Shown here one piece after another: positions 1-7,664 of a stretch of 64,000 nucleotides of DNA. The translations under genes were made by a program, and so were the position numbers. This DNA is from an uncultured Parabacteroides sp. (GTDB taxonomy: Bacteria; Bacteroidota; Bacteroidia; Bacteroidales; Tannerellaceae): the NCBI GenBank assembly GCA_944325345.1, contig CALUZV010000005.1:1-64000 (forward strand), read 5' to 3'. The notes under the pieces are model-generated. The model saw only the letters and a program-made list of their open reading frames with translations, searched no databases and was not told the DNA's origin. Every line of letters starts with the position of its first letter. Position 1 is the stretch's first letter.

Positions 1-130
1 CATCCCGTCCGAACCTTCGGAAACAATGGATGCAATGCAAATATTCACGTCCGACGCTTCGGAAGCAATGGATGCAGTGCAGACATTCATGCTCGACTCT
101 TCAGAAACAGTTGCCGAGCCCCTGGATATG
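1..130. repeat. Tandem array, about 42-bp unit
   Basis: Nearly three diverged units begin at about 7, 49 and 90. Each has a TCCGA/TTCGG inverted pair followed by a core like GGATGCAATGCA. The array is cut by the window edge, so the gene it follows is not visible. Its period (41-42 bp) and TGCA-rich core match the arrays near 7.1, 39.5 and 44.5 kb. Bases 131-226 hold nothing I recognise. Confidence 0.7.
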
Positions 131-226
131 GCTCAAATATGTTAAAGTATTAATTAAACTTAGAGGGAGATTATTTCAAAGTGTTTTCCAAATAATGAAA
201 TGAGAACGGTTCTTGCAGGCTAATGT

Positions 227-406
227 TCATACGCTTGTCTTTCTTAATTGTTTGCCTCTTTCGAGCATTTTCAAAAACAAAGCGTAGTCTGCCAATCTCT
301 GTTCCCTTTCTTCCGGTGTTTCCCGGCGGACTTGTTTCATCCGCTCCTCGAATCGCCGGGCGTCTTCCCCGAAGAGAATCGGGGTTTCTTTAATCGGTCT
401 TGCCAT
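227..406 (-). CDS. Small conserved protein, MARPI family (59 aa)
   Basis: A 59-residue ORF opens with ATG at 404-406 and ends with TGA at 227-229. It begins MARPIKETPILFGEDARRFE and continues with a charged, helix-prone tail rich in Glu, Arg and Lys. A second gene in this window, at 54923-55099, starts with nearly the same 20 residues, which supports both being real genes. A TACTTTTG -7 box lies upstream on the minus strand at 450-457. There is no signal peptide or membrane segment. The function is unknown; the size and charge would fit a small nucleic-acid-binding protein or an antitoxin-like protein, but nothing seen proves either. Confidence 0.7.
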   Translation of the reverse strand: MARPIKETPILFGEDARRFEERMKQVRRETPEEREQRLADYALFLKMLERGKQLRKTSV

Positions 407-449
407 AATCTTATGTATTTATAAATGAATAGAGTTTTGATTTATGGCG

Positions 450-457
450 CAAAAGTA
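450..457 (-). promoter_or_regulatory. Promoter -7 box for the 227-406 gene
   Basis: The minus strand reads TACTTTTG, matching the Bacteroidota -7 consensus TAnnTTTG, 44 bases before the ATG at 406. Confidence 0.5.
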
Positions 458-541
458 GGCATTTATTTTGGTTCCGCCCCGCGCACCTTTTTTATTACAT
501 AATTAAAATAAGTTAAACGTAGGAACATTTTTGAAAAGCGC

Positions 542-574
542 ATTGTTTTTAAGGCATAAAATATCGTACATTTG
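542..574 (+). promoter_or_regulatory. Promoter of tpx
   Basis: TACATTTG at 567-574 matches the Bacteroidota -7 box, with an ATTG -33-like element 21 bases upstream. It lies at the upstream in-frame ATG-like start at 572, which argues that translation begins at the ATG at 605 instead. Confidence 0.55.
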
Positions 575-604
575 CGATATGCTTTAAAAATAAAGAAAAG
601 AAGC

Positions 605-1105
605 ATGGCTACAATCACATTGAAGGGCAATGTCGTTCACACGAACGGGACATTGCCGGAAGTCGGGACGAAGGCTCCGGCTTTCACGGGGGTAAAGAGC
701 GATTTATCCGAATTATCATTAGAAGAGTTGAAAGGCAAACGTGTTGTTTTGAACATATTCCCCAGTTTAGATACTGCAGTATGTGCAACTTCCGTCAGAA
801 AGTTTAACCAGGCCGCGGCCTCGCTCCCCAACACGGAGGTGCTGGCTATCTCGAAGGATTTACCCTTCGCGCAGGCGCGGTTCTGCACGGCGGAAGGAAT
901 CGACCGGGTAACACCCTTGTCGGTGTTCCGTTGCTCTTGCTTGGAAGACGCTTACGGCGTGCTGATGACCGACGGCCCCCTGCGGGGACTGCTGGCGCGG
1001 AGCGTAGTCGTAATCAACGAAGAAGGGACAGTTGTTTACACGGAGTTGGTGCCGGAGATCACGACTGAACCTGATTATGAGGCAGCATTAGCTGTATTAC
1101 AGTAA
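605..1105 (+). CDS. tpx: Thiol peroxidase (atypical 2-Cys peroxiredoxin)
   Basis: This 166-residue protein has the full length of the Tpx family and reduces hydrogen peroxide and alkyl hydroperoxides using thioredoxin. The peroxidatic cysteine is C60 in the motif SLDTAVCATS and the resolving cysteine is C94 in ARFCTAEG, the spacing expected for Tpx. I chose the ATG at 605 (MATITLKGN), because a longer reading would start inside the promoter. The gene is monocistronic, ending in a terminator at 1154. The neighbouring Crp/Fnr gene may point to a redox-response context, but that is inference. Confidence 0.95.
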   Translation: MATITLKGNVVHTNGTLPEVGTKAPAFTGVKSDLSELSLEELKGKRVVLNIFPSLDTAVCATSVRKFNQAAASLPNTEVLAISKDLPFAQARFCTAEGIDRVTPLSVFRCSCLEDAYGVLMTDGPLRGLLARSVVVINEEGTVVYTELVPEITTEPDYEAALAVLQ

Positions 1106-1153
1106 ATAAGAATATTGTTTTTCATTGGTTAAAGTTAAGGGTTAGTGTAGGGG

Positions 1154-1189
1154 GGCTATTGGATGTGAATCCGGTAGCCTTCGTTTTTT
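1154..1189 (+). terminator. Rho-independent terminator after tpx
   Basis: GGCTA...TAGCC flanks an inner GGAT/ATCC stem, followed by a T-rich tract. The rest of the 434-base gap to the next gene is AT-rich and shows only a possible promoter at 1414. Confidence 0.75.
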
Positions 1190-1413
1190 ATATCCGTCAT
1201 CATTCTCAGAGTCCGCCCGAGCAAGTCAGCTAACAGATTCAAACAAATCGATAGCAAAAAAAACCGGCTTTTCTACTTTTTATTCATTTTAATGTACCGG
1301 AACCACTCTTTTTCCAAACAGCTAAAGCGCGGTCATTCAGCGAGAAAAGCCGAAGGGAAGAAGGCGAGGGACAATTCTTATTTTAGGTCAAGAGTAAAAT
1401 GTAAATCCTTCAT

Positions 1414-1421
1414 TAGTTTTG
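1414..1421 (+). promoter_or_regulatory. Possible promoter -7 box for the Crp/Fnr gene
   Basis: TAGTTTTG matches TAnnTTTG and would give a leader of about 115 bases before the ATG at 1540. No clear -33 element is seen. Confidence 0.35.
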
Positions 1422-1539
1422 TAGAAAAATGATGGATGGGTGATAGTTCGGCAAGAAAGGGTTTTAAACAAAATGCTTAATTGAAAGCCATCTCCTGGAA
1501 GTTCGATAAATAAAAGGAATCTATTCAAATTAAAAAGAC

Positions 1540-2160
1540 ATGAAGGATAAGCTAGGAATATCTTACGATGACATTTACAAGGAATTATATGACTTGCTGA
1601 ATGGAGTTCAACAAATATCGGAGGAGCTATGCGATGCCATATTTGAAAGGAGTTCCGTGCTGCATTTCGACAAGGGAGAATATTTATCCATCGAGGATAA
1701 AGAATGCAATACCCTGTTCTTTGTAATACGTGGTTTCTGTTCTTGTTTCTACCATAAAGACGGGAAAGAATGCATCTTAGACTTCATTAGTCCCGGGTCG
1801 TTCTGTACATCCTTCTACGGGTTCTATGGGAATGAGAAATCCTTATTCAATATCAAAGCGATTGAAAACACGATTGCGATAGCGCTGTCGAAGGAGAACT
1901 TCAACGAGCTGAAGCGGGAGAGCAGCGAGTTTGTCGCGTTCTTCAACCGGATATTGGAAATCCAGACCTCGAAGTTGGAAGACCGGCTGTTCCGGATGAT
2001 TAGCAATCGCGCGGAAGAAAGGGTGAAACACTATATGAAGACACGGGAAATCCAATACCTCTTGAAGCACGTCCACCAATACAGCGTGGCATCCTATCTG
2101 AATATGACGCCGGAGACGTTTGCCAAGATATTCGGCAAATTGAACAAAGACGACGCATAA
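1540..2160 (+). CDS. Crp/Fnr family transcriptional regulator
   Basis: A 206-residue cytoplasmic regulator. Residues about 20-135 form a cyclic-nucleotide-binding-type beta barrel (FDKGEYLSIEDKECNTLFFVIRG), joined by a long dimer helix (about 125-160) to a C-terminal winged helix with the recognition segment SVASYLNMTPETFAKIFGKL. There is no CxxC or multi-cysteine N-terminus, so an Fnr-type iron-sulfur sensor is unlikely. The ligand is unknown. The nearest target candidates are tpx upstream and the convergent methylmalonyl-CoA decarboxylase operon, but no operator was identified. Confidence 0.85.
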   Translation: MKDKLGISYDDIYKELYDLLNGVQQISEELCDAIFERSSVLHFDKGEYLSIEDKECNTLFFVIRGFCSCFYHKDGKECILDFISPGSFCTSFYGFYGNEKSLFNIKAIENTIAIALSKENFNELKRESSEFVAFFNRILEIQTSKLEDRLFRMISNRAEERVKHYMKTREIQYLLKHVHQYSVASYLNMTPETFAKIFGKLNKDDA

Positions 2161-2201
2161 GATACTAACCCTACATTGTTATATATGTCTATAAATGAAA
2201 A

Positions 2202-2231
2202 ACGGGCGGCCTTGAGAGGCCGTCCGTTTTT
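2202..2231. terminator. Bidirectional terminator
   Basis: A 10-bp stem (ACGGGCGGCC with GGCCGTCCGT) and a 6-base loop, with A-rich sequence on the left and T-rich on the right, lies between two convergent genes and can serve both. Confidence 0.85.
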
Positions 2232-2254
2232 ATTTCTATGAAATTGTCTATCCT

Positions 2255-3448
2255 TTATCCTAAGAATCCTAACAAGATACCAGCGGCTACGGCAGAACCG
2301 ATCACACCGGCAACGTTCGGACCCATGGCGTGCATCAACAGATAGTTGGTCGGGTCATATTCCAAACCTACAATCTGAGAGATACGAGCAGAGTCGGGCA
2401 CGGCAGATACACCGGCGTTACCAATCAACGGGTTAATCTTGTTGCCTTCCTTCAAGAACAAATTGAAGAACTTAACGAACAAGACACCGGCGCAAGTTGC
2501 GATTACGAATGACAACGCACCCAGACCGAAAATCTTGATAGAGTTTACGGTCAAGAACTGAGTTGCCTGCGTAGAAGCACCCACCGTGATACCTAACAAC
2601 ATCGTGATGACGTCAATCAGCGGACCACGGGCAGTCTCGGCCAAACGACGGGTTACGCCACTTTCCTTACACAAGTTACCGAAGAACAACATACCTAACA
2701 GAGGCAGACCAGACGGTACCAAGAAGGCGGTCAATAACAAACCGGCAATCGGGAAGATGATCTTTTCCGTCTGAGAAACAGCTCTCGGCGGCTTCATGCG
2801 GATCAGACGTTCTTTCTTAGTTGTCAGCAGGCGCATGAACGGCGGCTGGATAATCGGCACCAAGGCCATGTAAGAATAGGCTGATACCGCAATCGCACCC
2901 ATCAAGTTCGGAGCCAGTTTAGAAGACAAGAAGATAGCAGTCGGACCATCAGCACCACCGATGATACCGATAGCACCAGCCTGACTCGGGTCGAAGCCCA
3001 TCTGCAAGGCAATGATATAAGCACCGAAGATACCGAACTGGGCGGCAGCACCAATCAGCAACAACTTAGGATTCGATATCAATGCCGAGAAGTCGGTCAT
3101 CGCCCCGATACCCAAGAATATCAATGGCGGATACCATCCTTGCTTCACACCTTGATACAAGATGTTGAACACGGAACCTTCTTCGTAAATACCCAACTGT
3201 AGTCCTGCATCTTTGAAAGGAATGTTACCAATCAAAATACCGAAACCAATCGGAATCAGAAGCATCGGCTCGAATTCATACTTAATCGCCAGGAATATAA
3301 ACAGCAACCCCACCAGCAACATAATGAAATGTCCGGGCGTTGCGTTGGCGAAGCCGGTATAAGACAGGAATATCTGGATGTTTTCAGCCAAGAACTGGGT
3401 GAAACTTTCATGAGCTACTCCTGCTTGTAATAATATAGATGAAAACAT
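2255..3448 (-). CDS. mmdB: Sodium-translocating decarboxylase beta subunit
   Basis: A 397-residue membrane protein of the OadB/MmdB/GcdB family. It couples decarboxylation of a carboxybiotin group to sodium export. About 10-11 hydrophobic helices are visible, and the conserved family segment GIIGGADGPTAIFLSSKLAP carries the key aspartate. It is the last gene of the operon, four bases downstream of the biotin carrier gene. With the epimerase and the MmdA-type carboxyltransferase alongside, the substrate is most likely methylmalonyl-CoA rather than oxaloacetate, giving propionyl-CoA and a sodium gradient. Confidence 0.92.
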   Translation of the reverse strand: MFSSILLQAGVAHESFTQFLAENIQIFLSYTGFANATPGHFIMLLVGLLFIFLAIKYEFEPMLLIPIGFGILIGNIPFKDAGLQLGIYEEGSVFNILYQGVKQGWYPPLIFLGIGAMTDFSALISNPKLLLIGAAAQFGIFGAYIIALQMGFDPSQAGAIGIIGGADGPTAIFLSSKLAPNLMGAIAVSAYSYMALVPIIQPPFMRLLTTKKERLIRMKPPRAVSQTEKIIFPIAGLLLTAFLVPSGLPLLGMLFFGNLCKESGVTRRLAETARGPLIDVITMLLGITVGASTQATQFLTVNSIKIFGLGALSFVIATCAGVLFVKFFNLFLKEGNKINPLIGNAGVSAVPDSARISQIVGLEYDPTNYLLMHAMGPNVAGVIGSAVAAGILLGFLG

Positions 3449-3452
3449 AATA

Positions 3453-3884
3453 TTAACCGATTACGACGAGGTCAGCGCCTTCCAGCACAGAATCGCCTTT
3501 GTTTACCTTAATTTCTACAATCTTACCATCTCGATCCGCATTGATCGTGTTTTCCATCTTCATGGCTTCCAGAACCAAAATCTTCTGGCCTCTCTTCACG
3601 GTATCGCCTACCTTGCAATCAATGCTCAAGATAACACCAGGCAGCGGAGATTTAACAGCACCAGCTACGCTCGGAGTTGCCGGACGAGAAACAACAGGCT
3701 CACCGGACGCTGTCGTAGGAGCTTGTGCCGGACGCTTCAAGGCTACCATCTGTTTCTTAGCCGGTTTCTCCATTTTTACGTGATACGGAGTACCGTTTAC
3801 TTCTACATCTGCAATATCATCAACGATCGAGTTGATATGAACTTTATATACATTACCGTTAATGGTATATTTAAAACTTTTCAT
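3453..3884 (-). CDS. mmdC: Biotin carboxyl carrier subunit of the decarboxylase
   Basis: This 143-residue protein has a short N-terminal domain, a flexible Ala/Pro/Thr linker (about 50-75) and a C-terminal biotinyl domain with the classic motif EAMKMEN; K109 is the biotinylation site. It shuttles the carboxyl group from the carboxyltransferase to the membrane beta subunit. It sits between the gamma/delta-like subunit and mmdB in the same operon. Confidence 0.93.
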   Translation of the reverse strand: MKSFKYTINGNVYKVHINSIVDDIADVEVNGTPYHVKMEKPAKKQMVALKRPAQAPTTASGEPVVSRPATPSVAGAVKSPLPGVILSIDCKVGDTVKRGQKILVLEAMKMENTINADRDGKIVEIKVNKGDSVLEGADLVVIG

Positions 3885-3911
3885 TCTTCAAATTCAATTT
3901 AATAAGGATAA

Positions 3912-4811
3912 TTATTTTTTAAGGACGGGAGTCTCACGCAAACCATAAATCTTAGAGCTCCACGGTGAATATCTGCGCTGTACCTTACGGATAGTCAGCA
4001 CGGTGTTTTCGATATCGTGATTATCATCGCTAATCTCATACAAAGCCATAGAAATAGCAGCGAAAATTTCACCTGATTCCTGACCGGCATTTGCTGATAC
4101 AGTTCCACCTGTAACCGCAGCAGCTTGAGCTGCACGACGCTGGCTCGCACGGATAGAAGCATTACCAATTTGTTTGAATATCAAATACAAAACAAACAAA
4201 CCACAGAATACTACCGCCATGGATGTAATCGTCATACCAATACCCCACGAGTCATTTATGCGGAAATTCTCCACTTTTTCATTGACATTCAGTGTGATAT
4301 TGTTTGCCTTAGGAGTAACGCGAGTAAAATTAATCCAGTCTCCCGTACCATCCATGCTACGTCCATAACTAATATCCGCTTTCTGACCTGCTGGAATCGT
4401 AACTTCATCAATCAATGTTCTTCCATCTGAATCATAGAGAGCAATATAGTTTTCCTTTGTAGGATCCAAGACAAAATTAACATGGAATGTACCCCGCTGC
4501 TCCTCTTTATCAGCCCAGAACAAAGCCTGTTGATGAGGTGGAATCTTCGTCAGAACATCGCCTTTAGGAATAACATACATTGTCGGGTTGTTCTTGTCGT
4601 TCGTCAAGTAACATCCCCCCAAGTCCACCGTACCCGCCGAGTTGTTGTACAGCTCGATCCATGGGTGGCGGTGTCCGTAGTCATCCATGAAGTTCTCTTC
4701 ATTGACGACCAATACTTCATTTATTCTAACGGAAGTCGTCTGCTGTGCTTGGGCACCGAATGCAAACAGCACCATCAGCAACAACAAGACCCCGAATCTT
4801 TTATTTGTCAT
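3912..4811 (-). CDS. OadG/delta-like subunit with N-terminal lamin-tail domain
   Basis: About 299 residues, starting MTNKRFGVLLLLM; another ATG lies two codons upstream. A cleavable signal peptide ends near AFGAQAQ. Residues about 25-165 form a lamin-tail-like (LTD) domain (INEVLVVNEENFMDDYGHRH, WIELYNNS, DLGGCYLTND). One transmembrane helix follows (GMTITSMAVVFCGLFVLYLI) that looks like OadG/MmdD, then a basic cytoplasmic tail. The OadG part would assemble the decarboxylase complex at the membrane. The extracytoplasmic LTD domain is an addition to the normally tiny (under about 120 residues) subunit. Operon position between mmdA and mmdC supports the role. Confidence 0.8.
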   Translation of the reverse strand: MTNKRFGVLLLLMVLFAFGAQAQQTTSVRINEVLVVNEENFMDDYGHRHPWIELYNNSAGTVDLGGCYLTNDKNNPTMYVIPKGDVLTKIPPHQQALFWADKEEQRGTFHVNFVLDPTKENYIALYDSDGRTLIDEVTIPAGQKADISYGRSMDGTGDWINFTRVTPKANNITLNVNEKVENFRINDSWGIGMTITSMAVVFCGLFVLYLIFKQIGNASIRASQRRAAQAAAVTGGTVSANAGQESGEIFAAISMALYEISDDNHDIENTVLTIRKVQRRYSPWSSKIYGLRETPVLKK

Positions 4812-4833
4812 ACACATTCAGTTTTTAATAAGA

Positions 4834-6387
4834 TTACAGAGGCAGGTTATCATGTTTCTTTGCCGGGTTGCTCAACTTCTTCGTCTGCAACTGCTGCAAT
4901 GCACGAATGATGCGGAAGCGAGTATTACGCGGTTCGATCACATCATCGATGTAGCCATACTGTGCTGCGTTATAAGGATTAGCAAATGCCTTCTTATATT
5001 CTTCTTCGCGAGCAGCGGCACAAGCCTTCGGATCTTCAGCTGCGGCAACTTCCTTGGCAAAGATAATTTCTACGGCACCGCTCGGACCCATCACTGCGAT
5101 TTCAGCCGTCGGCCATGCGTAGTTCATATCGCCACGCAAGTGCTTAGAACTCATCACGCAATATGCACCACCGTAAGACTTACGCAATGTTACTGTTACC
5201 TTGGGCACTGTTGCTTCGCCGTATGCAAACAACAACTTAGCACCATGCAGGATAACGCCATTGTATTCCTGTCCTGTTCCCGGCAAGAAGCCCGGTACAT
5301 CTACCAATGTTACCAAAGGAATATTGAAAGCATCACAGAAGCGAACGAAACGTGCGCCCTTGCGAGAAGCATTGCTATCCAAGCATCCAGCCATCACTTT
5401 CGGCTGGTTTGCGATGATACCTACAGCCTGTCCGTTGAAGCGAGCGAAACCTACGATAATGTTCTTTGCATAGTCGGCATGAACTTCGAGGAATTCGTTG
5501 TTATCCACGATTGTCCCGATTACTTCGTACATATCGTATGCCTGGTTAGGATTGTCCGGAATGATTTCATTCAAGTTGTCGTCCAAGCGGTCGATCGGAT
5601 CCTTGCATTCAATCACCGGAGTCTCTTCCAAGTTATTCTGCGGCAGATAGCTCAGCAACTGGCGGATAAGTTTCAGACCTTCTTCTTCCGTATCCACTGC
5701 GAAGTGAGCCACACCAGACTTCGTGGAGTGTACGCTTGCGCCACCCAGCTGTTCCTGCGTTACATCTTCGCCTGTAACTGTCTTCACTACCTTCGGTCCC
5801 GTCAAGAACATGTAGCTTGTCCCGCGAGTCATGATGTTGAAGTCCGTCAAAGCCGGCGAATAAACGGCACCACCCGCGCACGGCCCGAAGATACCTGAAA
5901 TCTGTGGTATCACACCCGAAGCCAAGATATTGCGCTGGAAGATTTCCGCATAACCAGCCAAGGCATTCACGCCTTCCTGAATACGTGCACCACCCGAATC
6001 GTTCAATCCAATCACCGGTGCGCCCATCTTCATGGCCATATCCATCACTTTGCAAATCTTTGCGGCCAACATCTCAGACAATGCGCCACCAAATACGGTA
6101 AAGTCTTGTGCATAAACATAAACCAAACGACCGTCAATCGTTCCGTAGCCGGTTACGATACCATCGCCCAGATATTTTGTCTTGTCAATACCGAAGTTCG
6201 AGCAACGATGCTTCACGAACATATCGATTTCTTCAAAACTGCCTTCATCCAGCAACATGGCGATACGTTCGCGAGCCGTATATTTGCCTTTCTTGTGTTG
6301 AGACTCGATTCTCTTCTCTCCTCCGCCCAAACGCGCTTGTTCACGCAGAGCGATAAGCTCTTTTACTTTTTCAAGCTGATTACTCAT
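4834..6387 (-). CDS. mmdA: Methylmalonyl-CoA decarboxylase alpha subunit (carboxyltransferase)
   Basis: A 517-residue protein of the acyl-CoA carboxyltransferase family, with the two crotonase-like halves of the beta-type enzymes. Visible signatures are [12 protein letters not shown] and [16 protein letters not shown] in the N half, and [15 protein letters not shown] and [15 protein letters not shown] in the C half. It transfers the carboxyl group of methylmalonyl-CoA to the biotin carrier. It follows mce in the operon, separated by a small repeat array at 6421-6510. A propionyl-CoA carboxylase beta subunit would look similar; the sodium pump genes downstream favour the decarboxylase. Confidence 0.93.
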   Translation of the reverse strand: MSNQLEKVKELIALREQARLGGGEKRIESQHKKGKYTARERIAMLLDEGSFEEIDMFVKHRCSNFGIDKTKYLGDGIVTGYGTIDGRLVYVYAQDFTVFGGALSEMLAAKICKVMDMAMKMGAPVIGLNDSGGARIQEGVNALAGYAEIFQRNILASGVIPQISGIFGPCAGGAVYSPALTDFNIMTRGTSYMFLTGPKVVKTVTGEDVTQEQLGGASVHSTKSGVAHFAVDTEEEGLKLIRQLLSYLPQNNLEETPVIECKDPIDRLDDNLNEIIPDNPNQAYDMYEVIGTIVDNNEFLEVHADYAKNIIVGFARFNGQAVGIIANQPKVMAGCLDSNASRKGARFVRFCDAFNIPLVTLVDVPGFLPGTGQEYNGVILHGAKLLFAYGEATVPKVTVTLRKSYGGAYCVMSSKHLRGDMNYAWPTAEIAVMGPSGAVEIIFAKEVAAAEDPKACAAAREEEYKKAFANPYNAAQYGYIDDVIEPRNTRFRIIRALQQLQTKKLSNPAKKHDNLPL

Positions 6388-6418
6388 TGTATTCTGATTT
6401 ATTGTTAGAAATGACTAC

Positions 6419-6510
6419 TCAATTGACAATGGAAAATTGACAATTGACAATTAGGAGTGTCTCTGCATTGTCAATTGTCAATTGTCAATTGTCAATTGTC
6501 AATTATTAAT
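6419..6510. repeat. 7-bp tandem array of CAATTGT-type units
   Basis: ATTGACA/TGTCAAT units are repeated in both orientations, with five consecutive copies of a GTCAATT-type heptamer on the right. It fills the gap between the mce stop and the mmdA start. A related array lies at 19111-19218. Confidence 0.85.
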
Positions 6511-6920
6511 TACTTCTTGCCCGGCATACAAAGTTCGGTCAATACACTGCAAGTTGATTTCGGGTGCAAGAACGCGATGTCCAACCCTTCGGCGCCACGA
6601 CGCGGTGCTTTGTCAATCAAGCGTACGCCCTTCGACTCTGCTTCGTCGAGGCAAGCTTGTACATCCGGTGTCGCGAATGCGATGTGGTGGATACCTTCGC
6701 CTTTCTTCTCGATAAACTTGGCGATTGTGCTGTCTTCGCTCGTCGGCTCGAGCAATTCCAATTTAGTTTGGCCAATCTTGAAGAATGCCGTCTTTACCTT
6801 CTGGTCGGCAACTTCTTCGATGCTATAACATTTCAAACCCAGCACGCCTTCGTAGTACGGCAGACATGCTTCAATGCTTTTTACAGCGATTCCTAAGTGT
6901 TCGATGTGTGTAAGTTCCAT
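6510..6920 (-). CDS. mce: Methylmalonyl-CoA epimerase
   Basis: A 136-residue protein of the vicinal oxygen chelate fold, matching the family length. Metal-ligand candidates are the histidine in THIEHLGIAV, the histidines in EGIHHIAF and the C-terminal glutamate in SVLTELC. It interconverts (R)- and (S)-methylmalonyl-CoA, linking the mutase to the decarboxylase encoded next to it. It is the first gene of the operon, with a promoter at 6971. Confidence 0.95.
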   Translation of the reverse strand: MELTHIEHLGIAVKSIEACLPYYEGVLGLKCYSIEEVADQKVKTAFFKIGQTKLELLEPTSEDSTIAKFIEKKGEGIHHIAFATPDVQACLDEAESKGVRLIDKAPRRGAEGLDIAFLHPKSTCSVLTELCMPGKK

Positions 6921-6970
6921 TTTATTAATGATTTAATTATTGTTGTTAGACTTTTTTGTTTCATTCAGGG

Positions 6971-7014
6971 CAAAGTTACACTTCTTTTTCTGAATAAGAA
7001 GAAAAAATTCAAAG
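6971..7014 (-). promoter_or_regulatory. Promoter of the mce-mmd operon
   Basis: The minus strand has TAACTTTG (6971-6978), matching TAnnTTTG, and a CTTTG upstream at 7010-7014. It lies about 50 bases before the mce ATG. Confidence 0.5.
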
Positions 7015-7059
7015 GTTTTCTTAATCGAAGGCAAATTTTTTTTCTGAGGGGGATAAACG

Positions 7060-7200
7060 GGCCTTGCATCCGGAGCTTCTTTTCGCCGGGAAGAGGTAGT
7101 TGCATTGCAATTTCTACTTCCTGACGAAAAAATGCACTATTTGCATTGCAACTTGTGCTTCCTGACGAAAAAATGCCCTGTGGGTGTTGCAAAAGGTCAT
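7060..7200. repeat. Tandem array, 41-bp unit with TTGCATTGCAA core
   Basis: Two full units and flanking partial ones. The conserved frame CTTCCTGACGAAAAAATGC starts at 7117 and 7158 (41 bp apart), and the space between holds a TTGCATTGCAA core. The same frame recurs at 39.5-40.0 kb with another core. Confidence 0.8.
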
Positions 7201-7322
7201 GTTTAGCCCGCAATGATTGCCGGGTTAAACATCACCAACCATTCCTTTGTAAAAAAATGCATCGCCGTCCGAGTATTTTTCCCTTCCCGAAGCAAAAGAA
7301 GTCCTGGCGACTGGAGTAGCAA

Positions 7323-7490
7323 GGCTTATTTGTTAATAGAAGTCAATGGATACTGAGTATCCAAAGCTTACTTGTTAATAGAAGTCAATGGATACTGAGT
7401 ATTTAGACTTATTTGTTAATAGAAGCTAACGGATACTGAGTATATACTACTTACTTGTTAATAGAAGCTAATAGATACTGAAACACCATC
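7323..7490. repeat. Tandem array, 41-42-bp unit, GGATACTGAGTATCC core
   Basis: Four units have TTGTTAATA starting at 7330, 7372, 7413 and 7455. The core GGATACT-G-AGTATCC is a perfect palindrome in the first unit and decays in later ones. It shares the 744-base intergenic region with the 7060 array; the rest of that region (to 7664) contains only a fragment at 7495-7530 that resembles the 39.5-kb array frame. Confidence 0.85.
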
Positions 7491-7664
7491 AGGGCTTCCT
7501 GCGAAAATACGCATCGTCGTCGGCCCGGGAAGCCCTCCCGCCCAGCTCCATCTGCTAATATTCTATAATAGATGCCGCCAAATTCGTTTTCCTCTGCAAA
7601 AAAGGACTAACTTGCCTTGGTTTTTCAAAAATCAGTTTTATTTACTCCCTAAAATTCAAAAAAT

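Noticed and set aside
637..888. Antisense ORF within tpx
   Set aside because: It is a short shadow frame opposite a conserved peroxiredoxin.
4687..5898. Plus-strand ORF of 403 codons opposite mmdA
   Set aside because: The Cys/His-rich odd composition is typical of a shadow frame, and mmdA is clearly coding.
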